Shown piece after piece: positions 49,337 to 60,894 of a stretch of DNA of 64,000 nucleotides (positions are counted from its first letter, which is position 1; every line of letters begins with the position of its first letter). The DNA is from Brachynemurus nebulosus. Its lineage: Eukaryota > Arthropoda > Insecta > Neuroptera > Myrmeleontidae. The stretch is taken from positions 54,132,454-54,196,453 of the forward strand of contig JAPWDM010000005.1 of assembly GCA_035578155.1 (NCBI GenBank). Direction: 5' to 3'. The position numbers were made by a program, and so were the translations under genes. The notes under the pieces are model-generated. The model saw only the letters and a list, made by a program, of their open reading frames with translations, searched no databases and was not told where the DNA came from.

Positions 49337-50178
49337 TAGTTGACACTCCCTATCCTCCTGTCATCTACTAACTCATTTAGTATCAACTACTAGAACACAA
49401 TTTATAACTTGCCACTATTTAGATTATGAAAAATTCCGATTACGGTATAGCTGCAAAACATCTTTTGGATTTCATGGAGCCAGGTGTAACAAAAAAATGT
49501 GTGTTTTTAGTGATTGTCAAGTTAAAGTAACAACTAAGATGACAGTCAAACTGTCAAATTCCAAACACATTGTTCCTGCGAAATCGAAATAAAATAGATT
49601 TAAAAGATCCATCAAACTTTTTAAAAATAATTAAGAGAAATTTTACATTGAAACTTAGCCAGTATTTTTATTCACTCTGTACGTTTTATTTAATTTTAAA
49701 AGCTTGTTCAGTTCTAATGTAAAATATATCTATTAATGGCATTAAAAATGTGTATTTTTAAAATCATATTATATTATTCCGATTTTGAAAACATGTTGAA
49801 ACAGAACTCGTCCATTTTTCACATTTATGTTTTTGATGGGGGTTCATGACTTTCTGTAGGGAATTTAAAACCGCCTACCTATAGTTTGTTTCAAATATTG
49901 GTTGGTGCCAACTACTGAAATTTATTAATGTCAACTACTAAAAATTGTAAAATTAAAAGTGTCAACTACTGACTCTATTTTAGGAATTTTCTTTTAAATT
50001 TTTCCAAAGGAAAATTTCATTAGGTATTTTCTTTCTATTACGTACCAATTCACTTTCGTTACATCCTAAAGTAAACAGAAAACATAATTTTAAAGCTCAC
50101 TTAATAACATTTCCTTTACAAAAGTTAAAAATACTTAAAATTTTTTCTTATAGTGTCAACTACTAGTACCATTACCTT

Positions 50179-50263
50179 ATAATATGCCAAAAGTTAGATT
50201 AATTCGTATTTTCTTATACTGCAAAAAGAAATCGAAAACAGTGTTTTGTTTTTTTTTTTGCTA
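50179..50263 (+). repeat. 90-bp direct repeat, right copy
   Basis: Second copy of the block at 46128; it continues into GCTAACCCC and TTAA. Confidence 0.8.
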
Positions 50264-50597
50264 ACCCCTTAAAATATAAAAATTAAATCATGTGATATAA
50301 AATATTAGACATTTAACGTAAAATACGCCTTACGTTTTCGAAACTGGGATACCTACCATATAATTCGTGACTGTATTAAGCTCCGATCACACCAACACGG
50401 TCTTATGTACGAACTACCTGAATGCATAGTTATACACAGAAGAGTCGAAGGGCCTCTCAAAGATAAATCCTGCCCTGCCACCAGCCCATGATATTATTAA
50501 GTTCATACTGTATAAATTAAGTAAAATTATCAACTAGTTTTTCAACTAAGTAGTTGAAATTACCGATCACTAACCCCAAACGTTAAAAAGAAATCGT

Positions 50598-50741
50598 AAA
50601 GTAGGTAAAGTTTGTTTATTTTGTTTAGAATATGAATACCATATTTCTTTCTCTGTTTTACACATTTTTTCTATTCTGCAAAACAGAGAAGGAAATATGA
50701 TATTCATATTCCAAATAAAATAAACAAATTATACCTACTTT
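50598..50741. repeat. Hairpin repeat, about 144 bp
   Basis: AATATGAATACCATATTTCT...CTCTGTTTT and its complement form a stem of about 60 bp. The outer AAAGTAGGTA/TACCTACTTT tips also pair. Confidence 0.8.
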
Positions 50742-50750
50742 ATTAAACAA

Positions 50751-51283
50751 CTAGCTGTACCCACGACGTCGTTCGCGCAATGCAATGTTATAAATTCAAT
50801 CAAAAGTTAAGTGTAATAATTATACAGAATTTGCATAGAACAATAATTTTTGCGTAATGCATGCACATGCTCAAAATGGTTTTTATATTTTCCCGGAGTA
50901 AAAAGTATCTTATATGTTGACCCAGCTAATAAGTTATCACCACACCAAATTTCATCAAAATTCGTTCAATAGTTTTTGCGTAATGTGTGCACATGCTCAA
51001 AATGGTTTATCTATTTTCCCGTGGGAATGAGACATTTTCCCGGAGTAAAAAGTATCTTAGATGTTGACCCAGGTAATAAGTTATCATCATACCAAATTTC
51101 ATCAAAATTCTTCCAGTAGTTTTTGCGTGAAGCGTAAACAGACAGACAGACAAAAGTTTTAAAAATAGCTGTTTTGGTATCTACGTCGATAACTATTTAC
51201 AGTAACAGTACAATTTTCAAAAAATATTCCATGTACGGGAACGGTCTCGTTACAGTTTTATTATATGTACCTATATAGGTAGA
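50751..51283 (-). mobile_element. Non-autonomous Helitron, minus strand
   Basis: Read on the minus strand it starts TCTACC after A and ends GTACAGCTAG before T, with palindrome ACGACGTCGT about 9 bases before CTAG. TATAATAAAACTGTAACGAG lies near the 5' end. Internal near-duplicate 110-bp blocks (50840-50960 and 50970-51085). Confidence 0.8.
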
Positions 51284-52155
51284 TAAAAAATTATAATTTT
51301 ACAAAAAAAGAAAAAATAAAGGGAATTATTGATGGTAAACATTTTTTTTTAAATGTCTTAAATAATTGCTTTTAATTTTTCTTTTTAAACATCAGTGCTT
51401 GTTATTAATGCTTCATTTAATATGAATTTCCCTTTATAACATTTTCCCCGTTGTCTTTGTCTATATAATATGTATTTGTGCGTGTTGGGTCCGAACGTGA
51501 AGACGTATTATTTAAGATTTCTTCTATACACACTTCATTCTACATCTTACATCATTCACAATATTGATAGAAGTACCCAGAGAAATACATAGATGGTATC
51601 TATATTGGAAGGAAAATGTCATTCAGCCATTGCACAAGCACAAAAAGGGTGATAAACTGCTCTATTGTCTGTCCCTCACCTCAATATGTTTTATTACATC
51701 CTAAACCGAAAAGATGTGAGTTCAGTGAATTCAAAATTGTATTAAAATCGAATTTTCCTTTTTACTGGGTACAGCATAACCTCTTTTAAGGCGGTCTTTT
51801 TTTATGCGACTCAAAAAATGTGCATTAAAGTGTGGGTATAATGTGAATAAAAAATAAGAGAAAATAAGTGAACGTCAATTTGCGGTAATTTTTTTTTTTT
51901 TTTTTTTTTTTTGTTTATTATTTTTAACTCTTTCAGTCCCAAACTATGAAAACGATATTTGAAAAATAATTTTTCGATTTTTCCGTAGTGATATATAAGT
52001 ACATACCTATATTGTCCATTCTTAACACAAGATATATTTGAAATTGAAAAATTGTAACTGTATCTCGCATTAGAGAGAGTACCAATACACATAGGTGGTT
52101 GAATGATTGTCTGGCTCGGGATCGTTATCCCAGTTAATGACGGAAATTATTCCAG
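51284..52155. other. AT-rich non-coding stretch
   Basis: No supported gene. There is a long T-run at 51890-51911. Confidence 0.45.
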
Positions 52156-52257
52156 TCCACAAGAATGACGCAGTCCATGACCCAGAAAAGACTGGTAGGA
52201 TTGGCGACAATGTCAACTGAACAAGAATTAGCGCAAACCATTGTCTTTAATCAATAA
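52156..52257 (+). pseudogene. hAT dimerisation-domain fragment (short)
   Basis: A 33-codon stretch ending in TAA reads RMTQSMTQKRLVGLATMSTE and then QELAQTIVFN. This resembles the hAT-family C-terminal dimerisation region found in transposases and ZMYM-like host proteins (typically ...RL..LA.LSIEHELA..IDF). Too short to assign; flanking frames are closed. Confidence 0.4.
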
Positions 52258-52313
52258 GTTCTTATATTTTCTAAGCTTGTTTTCTCTATTCTTTTGTTTT
52301 GTTATCTTCTTTT

Positions 52314-52436
52314 TAGCGAATTTCCATTCTGGAAATTCAGCTATTACAACAGCTCTTATGGTAAGACCTGAGTCCGGGACTATGGCAGAAATTTGTTTTA
52401 GAGCCTCTATAGAATCCGAAAATCTACTTCGCTAAA

Positions 52437-52513
<77 letters not shown>
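52314..52513 (-). repeat. R1 repeat, copy f, reverse, with (TA)n
   Basis: Begins TAGCGAATTTCCATTCTGGA, then AGCTATTACAAC and the R1 right block in reverse, and ends in a TA tract at 52439-52513. The other R1 half is missing. Confidence 0.75.
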
Positions 52514-52517
<4 letters not shown>

Positions 52518-53247
52518 GGCTTAACGTCTGTTTTTGAGACTTTTTCGCCTATAACAGACGCCACCCACATCATTATTTGTATGTTTATTAATACTTCAAT
52601 ACATTACAATATATTTTTTTACGTTACCTATACAATTGTGATGCGAGAGGAGGATAAGGGAAGTGGTGGGGGGCTAAGATTTGGAAGGTGTGCGTCTGCA
52701 GCCGACTTTTTTAAAGGAACTATGCCGATATATATTGAAACAAAAAATATGTAGTAACACCTTAAGGTAATAGTAAATAAAATGTCAAACCTCAAAAATA
52801 TAGATATTTCTTCCCTTAATAAGTTGGTACATAACTTTTATTGACTATGCATAAATAAAGAATATAAATAATATCTAATCAACATCCCGCTCTTTTAAAA
52901 ATCTTGAAGAGTTAGTAATTCACCACATTTTCAGCAAGTAGGAAGAAATTTTCTACCCTTGGATGCTAAAATTTTCGCTTCAAGTCTTTAATCATTTAAC
53001 TCAGTTAAGGTTCCTAGCTTTTATTTTTAGAGTAATTAACATAAAAAAATTATATTTACCAAAACACCTCCTTTTGACGTGCTCATCAGTTATAAATTTA
53101 TAACAATTTACACTTACCTGTACATTTTATTATTTAAAACTAATGGGTATTCTCCAAATATTTACTTATTTAAATAATTAAATTAATTAAGTAATTTGTT
53201 CTTCAAATAGTAATGCCCAATTCCCAGCGCTCCCATATGTCATATAT
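52514..53247. other. Non-coding stretch
   Basis: No supported feature. A GC-richer patch lies at 52640-52690. Confidence 0.4.
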
Positions 53248-53870
53248 ATTAAAACTCATTGTCACGTGACCAAAATTGAACGGTAGCCATGTTTGAATTG
53301 AAGAGTAGCCATATTTAAAAGAGTGTTTCCATTTAGAAAACACAGACGACAACGTGAATTTTTTTTTTCACAAAAAAACTTTTTTTTTAATTTTATTGCA
53401 AAACTACCATTTTAGTTGCTTTTAGAAGCAATTAAAAAGTTAGTTTTATAGAGTTAAAGTTTCATTAGATAAAAATTATGCATTTAGCAGTATACAATTT
53501 TTACTCGGTGGTATTCGTATGTATGTATTGTACATGTACACATTTCAATTTGAAAAATACATAATGGAAAAAATCTAAGACTCATTGTCACGTGACCTAA
53601 ATTGAAGAGTGGCCATGTTGGAATTGAAAGGTAGCCATTTTTCGTTGGGTCTGTTCCATTTAGAAAACACAGACGACACTGTGTGCATTTTGAATGTTTT
53701 TCACAGGAAACCAATTTTTCAAAATTTTGTTGCAAAACTAACCTTCCTATTTGCTTTTAGAAGTAATTGAAACATTAGTTTGATCATAGTTTTCTGGAGT
53801 TAAATTTTAGTTAAATGAAAATTATGGGTTTAAGTAGTATACAATTTGTATTCAATGGTAATGTATTATT
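53248..53870 (+). repeat. Diverged tandem duplication, unit about 320 bp
   Basis: Two direct copies start with ACTCATTGTCACGTGACC (53257 and 53580) and share TTTAGAAAACACAGACGACA and AGTATACAATTT. Confidence 0.8.
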
Positions 53871-54506
53871 TAACTATACTATTACTCTTTATTATCGACT
53901 TCTAAAATTTAAAAATATTCTTATAGATGTCGCAGTATATTTTATAATTATAATAGTACAACCACAGTACAACTTAATTAAGAATTAAGGTAATATACAT
54001 CTTATTATAATTAATAAACTTATTAAATAAAAAATCTCTTCGATAATTTTTTGGTAAAAAGTACTTATAACAACATTTTGCTTAAAAGTACATATAACAA
54101 CCTAAAACATTTCTATAATTATTTATAAACATAGGGTTTCGAATTTAATACAATATGTAGTCTATTTTATCAACATATTCGTTGGAAGTTTGGTCAATAT
54201 AATTCCAAACATTCCAATCAATTCAATAATATGATAAATATTTATAGTGTTATGGTTTTATTTTGTTACAAACAATAAATTGTATATAATCTCAATAAAA
54301 TCTTTAATTCTGTTTGATACACCTAGGGGAATACCATTGCGTAATGTACAATGCGTAATGTATTACAATGTACAAGGTCGGTACATGGTCGGTACTTAAA
54401 ACTTCAATATAAAGTGAACGTCGGTAATATCAAATTTAAGCAGTCGGTACAAGCTGAACGTAGTACATGATTCAAATACGTACCGATGTCACTACTGAGA
54501 ATTTCT
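53871..54506. other. AT-rich non-coding stretch
   Basis: Short local repeats such as GTAATGTACAATGCGTAATG near 54341. No gene. Confidence 0.45.
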
Positions 54507-54514
54507 GTTGTAGT

Positions 54515-55374
54515 TAGAGATGGGCGACGGGAAAATTCCCACTGGGAATTTTCCCGGGAAAATTCCCATTTGGGTATTTATTGGGTATTTTCCCGGGAAA
54601 ATTCCCGAAACCTGGGTAAAAACGATTACCTAGCTGTACTTCTTTGCAAATGTGTTTTTAATTAGATCTGTATATATTTGTTAATTGTGCGTGGAGTTTT
54701 ACATAATATAATGTTGATGTAAATTTTTCTAATTATTATTATCATAAAACCACTTCAGTACATACTGAATGTTTATTTATCTTTAAATTTAAAAATACAT
54801 GCATACATATGATACATATTATGTCGGATCAACATAAGATGACTTTTCAACGAAGTTAGCAATTAATTTAAATTTATAACTCAATGTGTTCAAATTTCAG
54901 AGAAATATCTACGTTTTAAAAAAAAATTAAAATACCACGAAATTCAATATTGACAAGTGAGAACCGAGCTAAAATTTCGACGTTTTAGAAATTGTAGTAC
55001 TTAAAACATAATCTAAAGGGGCGAAAACTATGGAAAAAACTGTCGTGGCAGGCCCAGGAAATTGACACCGAAAAATGAAACGCGTATTGTACAACTAGCC
55101 ACGAAAATAAATTGTCTAGAGAAAAACTGTCGAACAAAATTTGTATAATACCGTGATATATTAATTAGTATTTATGTAGTCTGAAGATTAATTATTTACG
55201 TTTAGCAAATATTCTTTATGAAACAGTAGTTTTGACAGTTTAATTCAAAAATATTACGATAAATAGTAAATTAAAATAAATACCCACTTTTTGGGAATTT
55301 TCCCGGGAATTTACCCCGTTTTTACCCACTTTGGGAATTTTCCCGGGAAAATTCCGGGTAGAATCCCATCTCTA
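54515..55374. mobile_element. hAT MITE (860 bp) with GGGAAAATTCCC arrays
   Basis: Tips TAGAGATGGG and its complement, flanked by a perfect 8-bp duplication GTTGTAGT (54507-54514 and 55375-55382). Both subterminal regions hold repeated TTTTCCCGGGAAAATTCCC palindromes. Non-coding. Confidence 0.93.
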
Positions 55375-55424
55375 GTTGTAGTGCTAAATCCAGTCGTTAG
55401 ATGACATAAGTATGAACTTAAGAA

Positions 55425-55730
55425 TAGAGTCCCTATAATAAATAGAGTCGTGACATGTCATCCATTTTGTATCCAAAACAGAGCGGGAAGTTTAAAAATT
55501 AATTATCACATGTTTGAGTAAATATTTTTGAGTACATAATAATTGTTAATAAGTTATGAATTAATGAACAATTAAAAATTTTTAATTTAATTATTCTTGC
55601 TAAGTTAAACTGAATGGTTTTTGTTAAGATTTTATTTATTTCCAATGTATTTTACGAAAACTTTGGATACAAAATGCCGGAACCAATCAGCATTCAGCAC
55701 ACATGTCACGACTCTATTATAGGGACTCTA
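55425..55730. mobile_element. M2 MITE, copy 1 (306 bp)
   Basis: Tips TAGAGTCCCTATAATAAATA and the complement AGGGACTCTA; subterminal GAGTCGTGACATGTC is inverted at the other end. Three copies occur within 2 kb. Confidence 0.85.
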
Positions 55731-55748
55731 CTTAAGAATGCTTAAGAA

Positions 55749-56052
55749 TAGAATCTCAAAATAAATAGAGTCGTGACATGTCATCCATTTTCTGTCCAAA
55801 ACAGAAAGGGAAGCTTCAAAATTAATTATCACATGTTTGAGTAAATATTTTTGAGTACTTAATTATTGTTAATAAGTTATGAATTAATGAACAATTAAAA
55901 ATTTTTAATTATTCTTTCTAGATTAAACTAAATGATTTTTGTTAATATTTAATTTATTTCCAATGTATTTTACGCAAACTTTGGACAGAAAATGCCGGAA
56001 CCAACCAGCGTTCAGCACACATGTCACGACTTTATTTATTCAAGGACACTAC
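55749..56052. mobile_element. M2 MITE, copy 2
   Basis: Same order and orientation as copy 1, with mutated tips (TAGAATCTC and GGACACTA). Confidence 0.8.
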
Positions 56053-56789
56053 AGAAATAGAATAAGTTTACTTATCAAAGTAATGCCGGCGTTCACCAGA
56101 AAATTTTGTTACCTAACATTACGTATCGGTGCTTGCACTGTTACAAACCTGAGGGCACTGATTGGGAAAACTATATATATCAAACTAGAGAATTCTGTCT
56201 GATTCAAACAAATTAACGCGCGTTAATATCCTTTCATTTGTTTTTTGTGGTATAAATTTTTAACTTTTAAAGTACTCTTGCATTTAAAAATTATGAAATA
56301 AATAAAAAACGAGGAGTCGATGAGTTAGAAACCATAATTTTAATATTTAATGCGTTTAATTTCTTTTAACTAGACCTCTCTGATTTGTAACGATGCAAGT
56401 TTCGTTACGTTACATTTTTTTTTGGCAAGCTATCTACGGATTTGAGATGACGATTTTCGACAGCAATATCGAAAACTGGAACAATTATTGTTCCAATCCA
56501 AAAAAATGAATCAGTTAATTTATAAATTAAATTTATAGTATTTAAAAAAAAATGCACTGATACAAAATATACCTGTCTTACCAAACGAAACCGATATTAT
56601 TTTTTTTCAAGATCATAATTCACTGATATTTTAATTTTTATTGTTAAAAGTAAATTTACTTGGCAAAAGTTTTGAGCTAAATGATATTTAAAACACGGGA
56701 GAGACGCACGTCATTTACATTTTTTTTACTATTTTATATTTAAAAGTAAATTTATTTAACAATAGTTTTGATTCAAATAGCATAGAAAA

Positions 56790-56822
56790 ACGCGCGCGCA
56801 GCGCGCGTCGCTTAGTTTCTAG
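56790..56822 (+). mobile_element. Helitron-like 3' terminus
   Basis: Hairpin ACGCGCGC-GCA-GCGCGCGT (8-bp perfect stem), ten bases, then CTAG followed by T. This is the classic Helitron 3' end. The 5' end is not identified. Confidence 0.65.
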
Positions 56823-56935
56823 TATTATTTAAATAAAGTAATTCAAATGTCAACATTAGCGACATCTCTTACTATATTTATAATTTAACACAAATGTATG
56901 TATTTTTATGATGTATTTGCTATATTATATTAAGC

Positions 56936-57085
56936 AGCTTCCACATTCTCGTCGAGGTTGGACGAGTCGAGAATGTAGAGGGTCATTTCGTTGTGCTTCG
57001 CGTTTGGTGTTTCAATGCTATTCTTATGCCTCGGTCAACCTCGCGAGGAACTACTTCGTCCAACTTCGGCGAGAATGTGGAAGCT
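56936..57085. mobile_element. GC-rich TIR hairpin element (150 bp)
   Basis: AGCTTCCACATTCTCGTCGA at the left pairs with the complementary right end, GAGAATGTGGAAGCT. A 62-codon open frame covers it but is explained by the hairpin. Confidence 0.75.
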
Positions 57086-57151
57086 CCTTTATATAACATA
57101 TATCATATAATAGTGCCAAAATTTATTATAGGGACTCTAGCTAGACTCTAG

Positions 57152-57445
57152 TAGAGTCCCGATAATAAATAGAGTCGTGACATGTCATCCATTTTCTATC
57201 CAAAACAGAGCGGGAAGCTTCAAAATTAATTATCACATGTTTGAGTAAATACTTTTGAGTACATAATTATTGTTAATAAATTATGAATTAATGAACAATT
57301 AAAAATTTTTAATTGATTTTTCTTTCTAAGTTAAACTAAATGGTTTTTATTAACATTTAATTTATTTCCAATGTATTTTACGCAAACTTTGGATAGAAAA
57401 TGCCGGAACCAATCAGTGTTCAGCACACATATTATAGGCACCCTA
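57152..57445. mobile_element. M2 MITE, copy 3
   Basis: Starts TAGAGTCCCGATAATAAATA. A fragment of another right end (TTATTATAGGGACTCTAG, 57123-57140) lies just upstream. The right tip has decayed. Confidence 0.8.
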
Positions 57446-59096
57446 GACCATGGAAGAAGGAGAGGTATATAATATTGTAAAGGAAGGAGCATTTGCCAAA
57501 ATACTGATCAACATATTATGAATATTAAACGTGCGTATTATGAATGACGTCATTTTGTCAACAAACAGTAGCGGTGTTAATTTAATTAAAACATTGCCAT
57601 TGCTTTTAAAACAATATATTTAGTATATTTTTATTATAATTGTGATTTTTATATAAAAACAAAAAAATTAATTAATTATTTTTAATATCTTTTCTATTTA
57701 ATTCAATAATCAACTCCTTAAGAATGCTGTTCGACTATTTTATCAATTAATTTTTCGAATTCTTACTTGTCTACTAAATTATTGCATTTTTTAACGCTGC
57801 TTAAAGAATATTATAAATTACTATAAACTCAAAACAAAAATTGCTCAAATTAATCGATTATTTACAATTTATAACTATTTCTTTAAAAAGATTACGTTTT
57901 GGTTTATAATTTTCCATCACTAATAAGACATATCTTTTTGATAAAAGTAGACACAAACATAAATAAAACTATATGTTTATTAAATTATCATTTTATTAAT
58001 AAATAAATAAATACAAACAAAATACATAATCTTGAAGTTAAATTTTTATATGCTCATTAATTTTACATATAAGACGCTACTGAAATGAAGGGTCCAACTA
58101 ACCTATATTTTGATTTTTACATAATTTTATTTTTTACAATATTTTTAAAATTTTTGTCGTTATTATCACATATTTTAACTAAAAAACGAATTCCTTATTT
58201 ATGTAGAATGATTCCTTTTTCGATCTTTCCTTTACTTTGTGTAATGTCAAAATTGGTATTTTTACGCTTATTATAAACCTGTTTTTTTAAATGAAAAATT
58301 TAGAAAAATTAACAAATTTTCGCTAGAAATGGTTGCATTTATTGATAAATACAATATTTACTTACCCAAATATTATATTTACGATGTATTGCGTTATCTA
58401 ATATTTTTTTAAATTTAATTTTTTGTAGGACTGGATGTTTAGTGCTTATTTGCACGTGTTATCGTGTATATTTACTCTTTTGTTTTTATTTTTTGTGGTA
58501 CATTCAAAGGAATATACGTATTCATTCTAACATATCATATTATATTATATCTTGTCTCTCTCTTAAGAAATGGTCTCCATCCATATTCTTCTATATCAAT
58601 GCCCTAGACTCTAGTACTCTGATGCCAAAAAGAGACATCTATTACAAAAAATATTGTACCAATATTTTGCAATTTTTCAAACTTGGAAAGCTGTTATATG
58701 TAGCAACGATTAACGTAATTCTACGGTCGTTAACGTCATTATTGCCATTAATGTCGCGTCGTTGAAAAAAGGCAAATTAGAACTAATTTGGAAAATTGGG
58801 ATCTAAGTAGGCACATGAGTAAACAGACATTATTGAAAAATAATTGGTAAAATTTTCGATTGAAAATTATTTGGGAAGGCAGCACTTTCTAGTAGCAAAC
58901 GTTGTAAGCAAAAAATGTCAAACATACCCAATATTGTTTAATATTACTTTAATACATGTTTAAACAATAATCAAAATATAATCAAATGTTTATCAAAAGA
59001 TAAAAATAATTTAGTTAATTAAGCAAAATGTAATTTAAAACAAAAAAATGAGTATAAAAATAAAAATAATTCAATAGTTAAATTTTTATTTAAAAA
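57446..59096. other. AT-rich stretch upstream of the LicD-like gene
   Basis: No exon recognised. Open frames at 58085-58276 and 58442-58765 are hydrophobic, AT-driven translations without family resemblance. The gene's promoter should lie near the right end. Confidence 0.4.
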
Positions 59097-59887
59097 ATGA
59101 GAATCACTTTAACTAGAATTCTAACGACCTTTTTAATTGTAACAACACTAATAATTTTTTGGACCGTACTACGCGATTTATTAAGACAAAATAACGGAAT
59201 TGTTCGGATATGTAAAAGGTCTGAAGAATTTCAAACGAATTTACACGATCTAGCTTTTAGGTGAATAAAATTGATTTACAAAAAGTATATTTATATTTTA
59301 ATTCATCAAAAATTGTTTCAGAGTACATTCCATTTTAGTAAAATTTGCTCTCACACATTTTCTATGTTACGGCGCGCTGTGGGGACAAATTCGTTACTCG
59401 AAATCGTTACCGTGGGTAACTGACGTGGAAATTTGTATTTTAAATGAGGAAATAAGTGTACTTGAAGAAGCTCAATTTTATCGTACTTTTCAAAAAAATG
59501 GACTGATTATTCAATATTTGTCTTCCGAAGGGATCTACGAAATATACGATCCGACATTAAATGAGGCGAAAGTCGAGTTATATGTGTTCGAATTAGATGT
59601 TATGGTAATGAAATTTTGATCTGATATAATTAGGATAGCAATTGGTGGCAATTTTTTTTTTTTAGACGCAAATGTATAAACGAATTGGATGGAAACGTAG
59701 AGTTTTACCACCCGATTGTAAAGCAATGAAGTCGTTAGAATGCTTTCCGCCACGACTTATAATGCCACCGATCCCGAAAAAGGAGTTTGGTGGATATATT
59801 TTCCCGGTGCCGCGAGAAGGAATTGAATTGCAGAAATATCATTATGAAACTAATTGGTGGAAAGATGTAAAACCAAAGAATTGTTAG
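59097..59887 (+). CDS. LicD/fukutin-like membrane protein, three exons (222 aa)
   Basis: Exons 59097-59260, 59322-59604 and 59666-59887. Introns of 61 bp each use GT-AG sites (GTGAAT/TTTCAG and GTAATG/TTTTAG), and the frame runs through both junctions (669 nt with stop). Residues about 8-27 are a hydrophobic signal anchor (LTTFLIVTTLIIFWTVL) after a basic start, suggesting a type II Golgi/ER membrane protein. Exon 2 has FLCYGALWGQIRYSKSLPWV then TDVEICIL. This aligns by eye with the LicD-type core (YG-LLG-R-G--PWDDDIDI) found in fukutin-related and worm/arthropod LicD-like proteins. The first Asp of PWDDD is Val here and the last acidic residue is Glu, so catalysis is doubtful. Exon 3 has KRIGWKRRVLPPDCKAMKSL and FPVPREGIELQKYHYETNWW, typical of the C-terminal half of this family. 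Substrate unknown. Convergent with RABL3. Confidence 0.7.
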
Positions 59888-59929
59888 CTTCAAGTATAAT
59901 GAGTACATAAATATTATAATACGTATTAA

Positions 59930-60600
59930 GGGGGTATTCTAGTCCAGAGGCTCGATTTTGAGATGATTTTGCGGGCGTAATAAAAAAAAAGAAAAAACAG
60001 TAAATATTTTTAGTATCCATTTTTTGACCAGTTTTTTATTGATATTTGAAAAGTATAAAAATGTATAAAATTTTAAAAAAAATTGAAAATTGAAATCGGT
60101 ACAGGCCGGCAATAAAGTGAGGACTCCAAAAAAAAAGTGTCTCCTAATTGACGTGATTCCAACCCTCCTAGTGATCTGAAACATAAAATTTTAGTTAATT
60201 CTTAATAAACAAGGATGTAGAATTAGTTGGACGTAGCCGATTTAAAAAAAAATAAATTTTTTCACAAAATGGTGTCCATTTAAAAAAAATCATTTTTTCG
60301 CCTCCTTTTTTCAACTTTGGAAATTTTTTAAAAATATTAAAAAAAAAATTATAAAAACCCTTACGTCGAACCAATTTTGATAGTATTAAGAAGGTTTGTA
60401 CCAAATTTCAAGTAAATCGGTGCATTAGAACTTGAGATATCATGTCAACCGTATCAAAAAAAGTAGTTTCGAGTAATTTATATTAAAAATTTGAATTTAA
60501 CACTGAAAAGATACACAGTACGCAGGGAAAACTTAACTTCGAAAATAATTCGAATTTCCGTAAATCCTTTTAGAGGCTTATTCTTATAGGTCTAAACTTT
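59930..60600. mobile_element. TTAA-type MITE, copy 2
   Basis: Begins after TTAA with GGGGGTATTCTAGTCCAGAG. Co-linear with copy 1 (8737) through GACGTGATTCCAACCCTCCT and CAAGGATGTAGAATTAGTTG. It carries an extra block at 60315-60525, and the right tip is missing. Confidence 0.75.
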
Positions 60601-60894
60601 AAAAATTGTAGTTGACTAATCGACTAAATTTTTAGTCGAATTTCTTAAATAGTGTAACCTACGCAACTCTTTAAAAAACGATGTGTTCTTTTGAATTTAA
60701 TTATTGACTTTCAATATATTTTTTAAGAAAAAAAAAAGATATGAATGACGTATCACAATGCGTCAATCACATAAACGTGAAAAATTATACAAATTGATAA
60801 ATTTTTAGTTTTTGTTTTTTGAAGCCTAATAAATAATATACAAAAGTTAATAAATTAGTCGCTTTTAGTCATTTAAAAAAAAATTAATCATTTT
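60600..60894. other. Non-coding stretch with TTAGTCGACTAA-type motifs
   Basis: Repeated (T)TAGTCGA/CGACTAA words suggest a decayed element that extends into the tandem duplication. Confidence 0.4.

Larger units (their letters stand above)
46218..50177. mobile_element. Element A: TA-flanked, motif GTCAACTAC, about 4 kb
   Basis: Tips AGGTAATGGTACCAGTAGTT and AGGTAATGGTACTAGTAGTT (read from the right), TA on both sides. TGTCAACTACT or its complement recurs at about 46241, 46251, 46607, 46650, 46664, 49339, 49916, 49938, 49966 and 50154. Almost all copies lie outside the nested element B. No transposase was recognised. Confidence 0.85.
40954..50268. mobile_element. Outer TTAA-flanked element of a multi-level nest
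   Basis: TTAA at 40950-40953 followed by GGGGTTACATGAG; GCTAACCCC followed by TTAA at 50269-50272. Arms near 41095-41165 and 46030-46105 are inverted copies (GAAAATTAAGCCATTGGCAG). Between the ends are three M1 copies, element C, element I, and element A containing B containing H. Whether the right end is at 50268 or originally at 46215 is unclear, because the terminal 90 bp is present twice. Confidence 0.55.

Noticed and set aside
58442..58765. 107-codon frame upstream of the LicD-like gene
   Set aside because: Hydrophobic AT-driven composition, no homology seen, and no splice sites linking it in phase to the gene.
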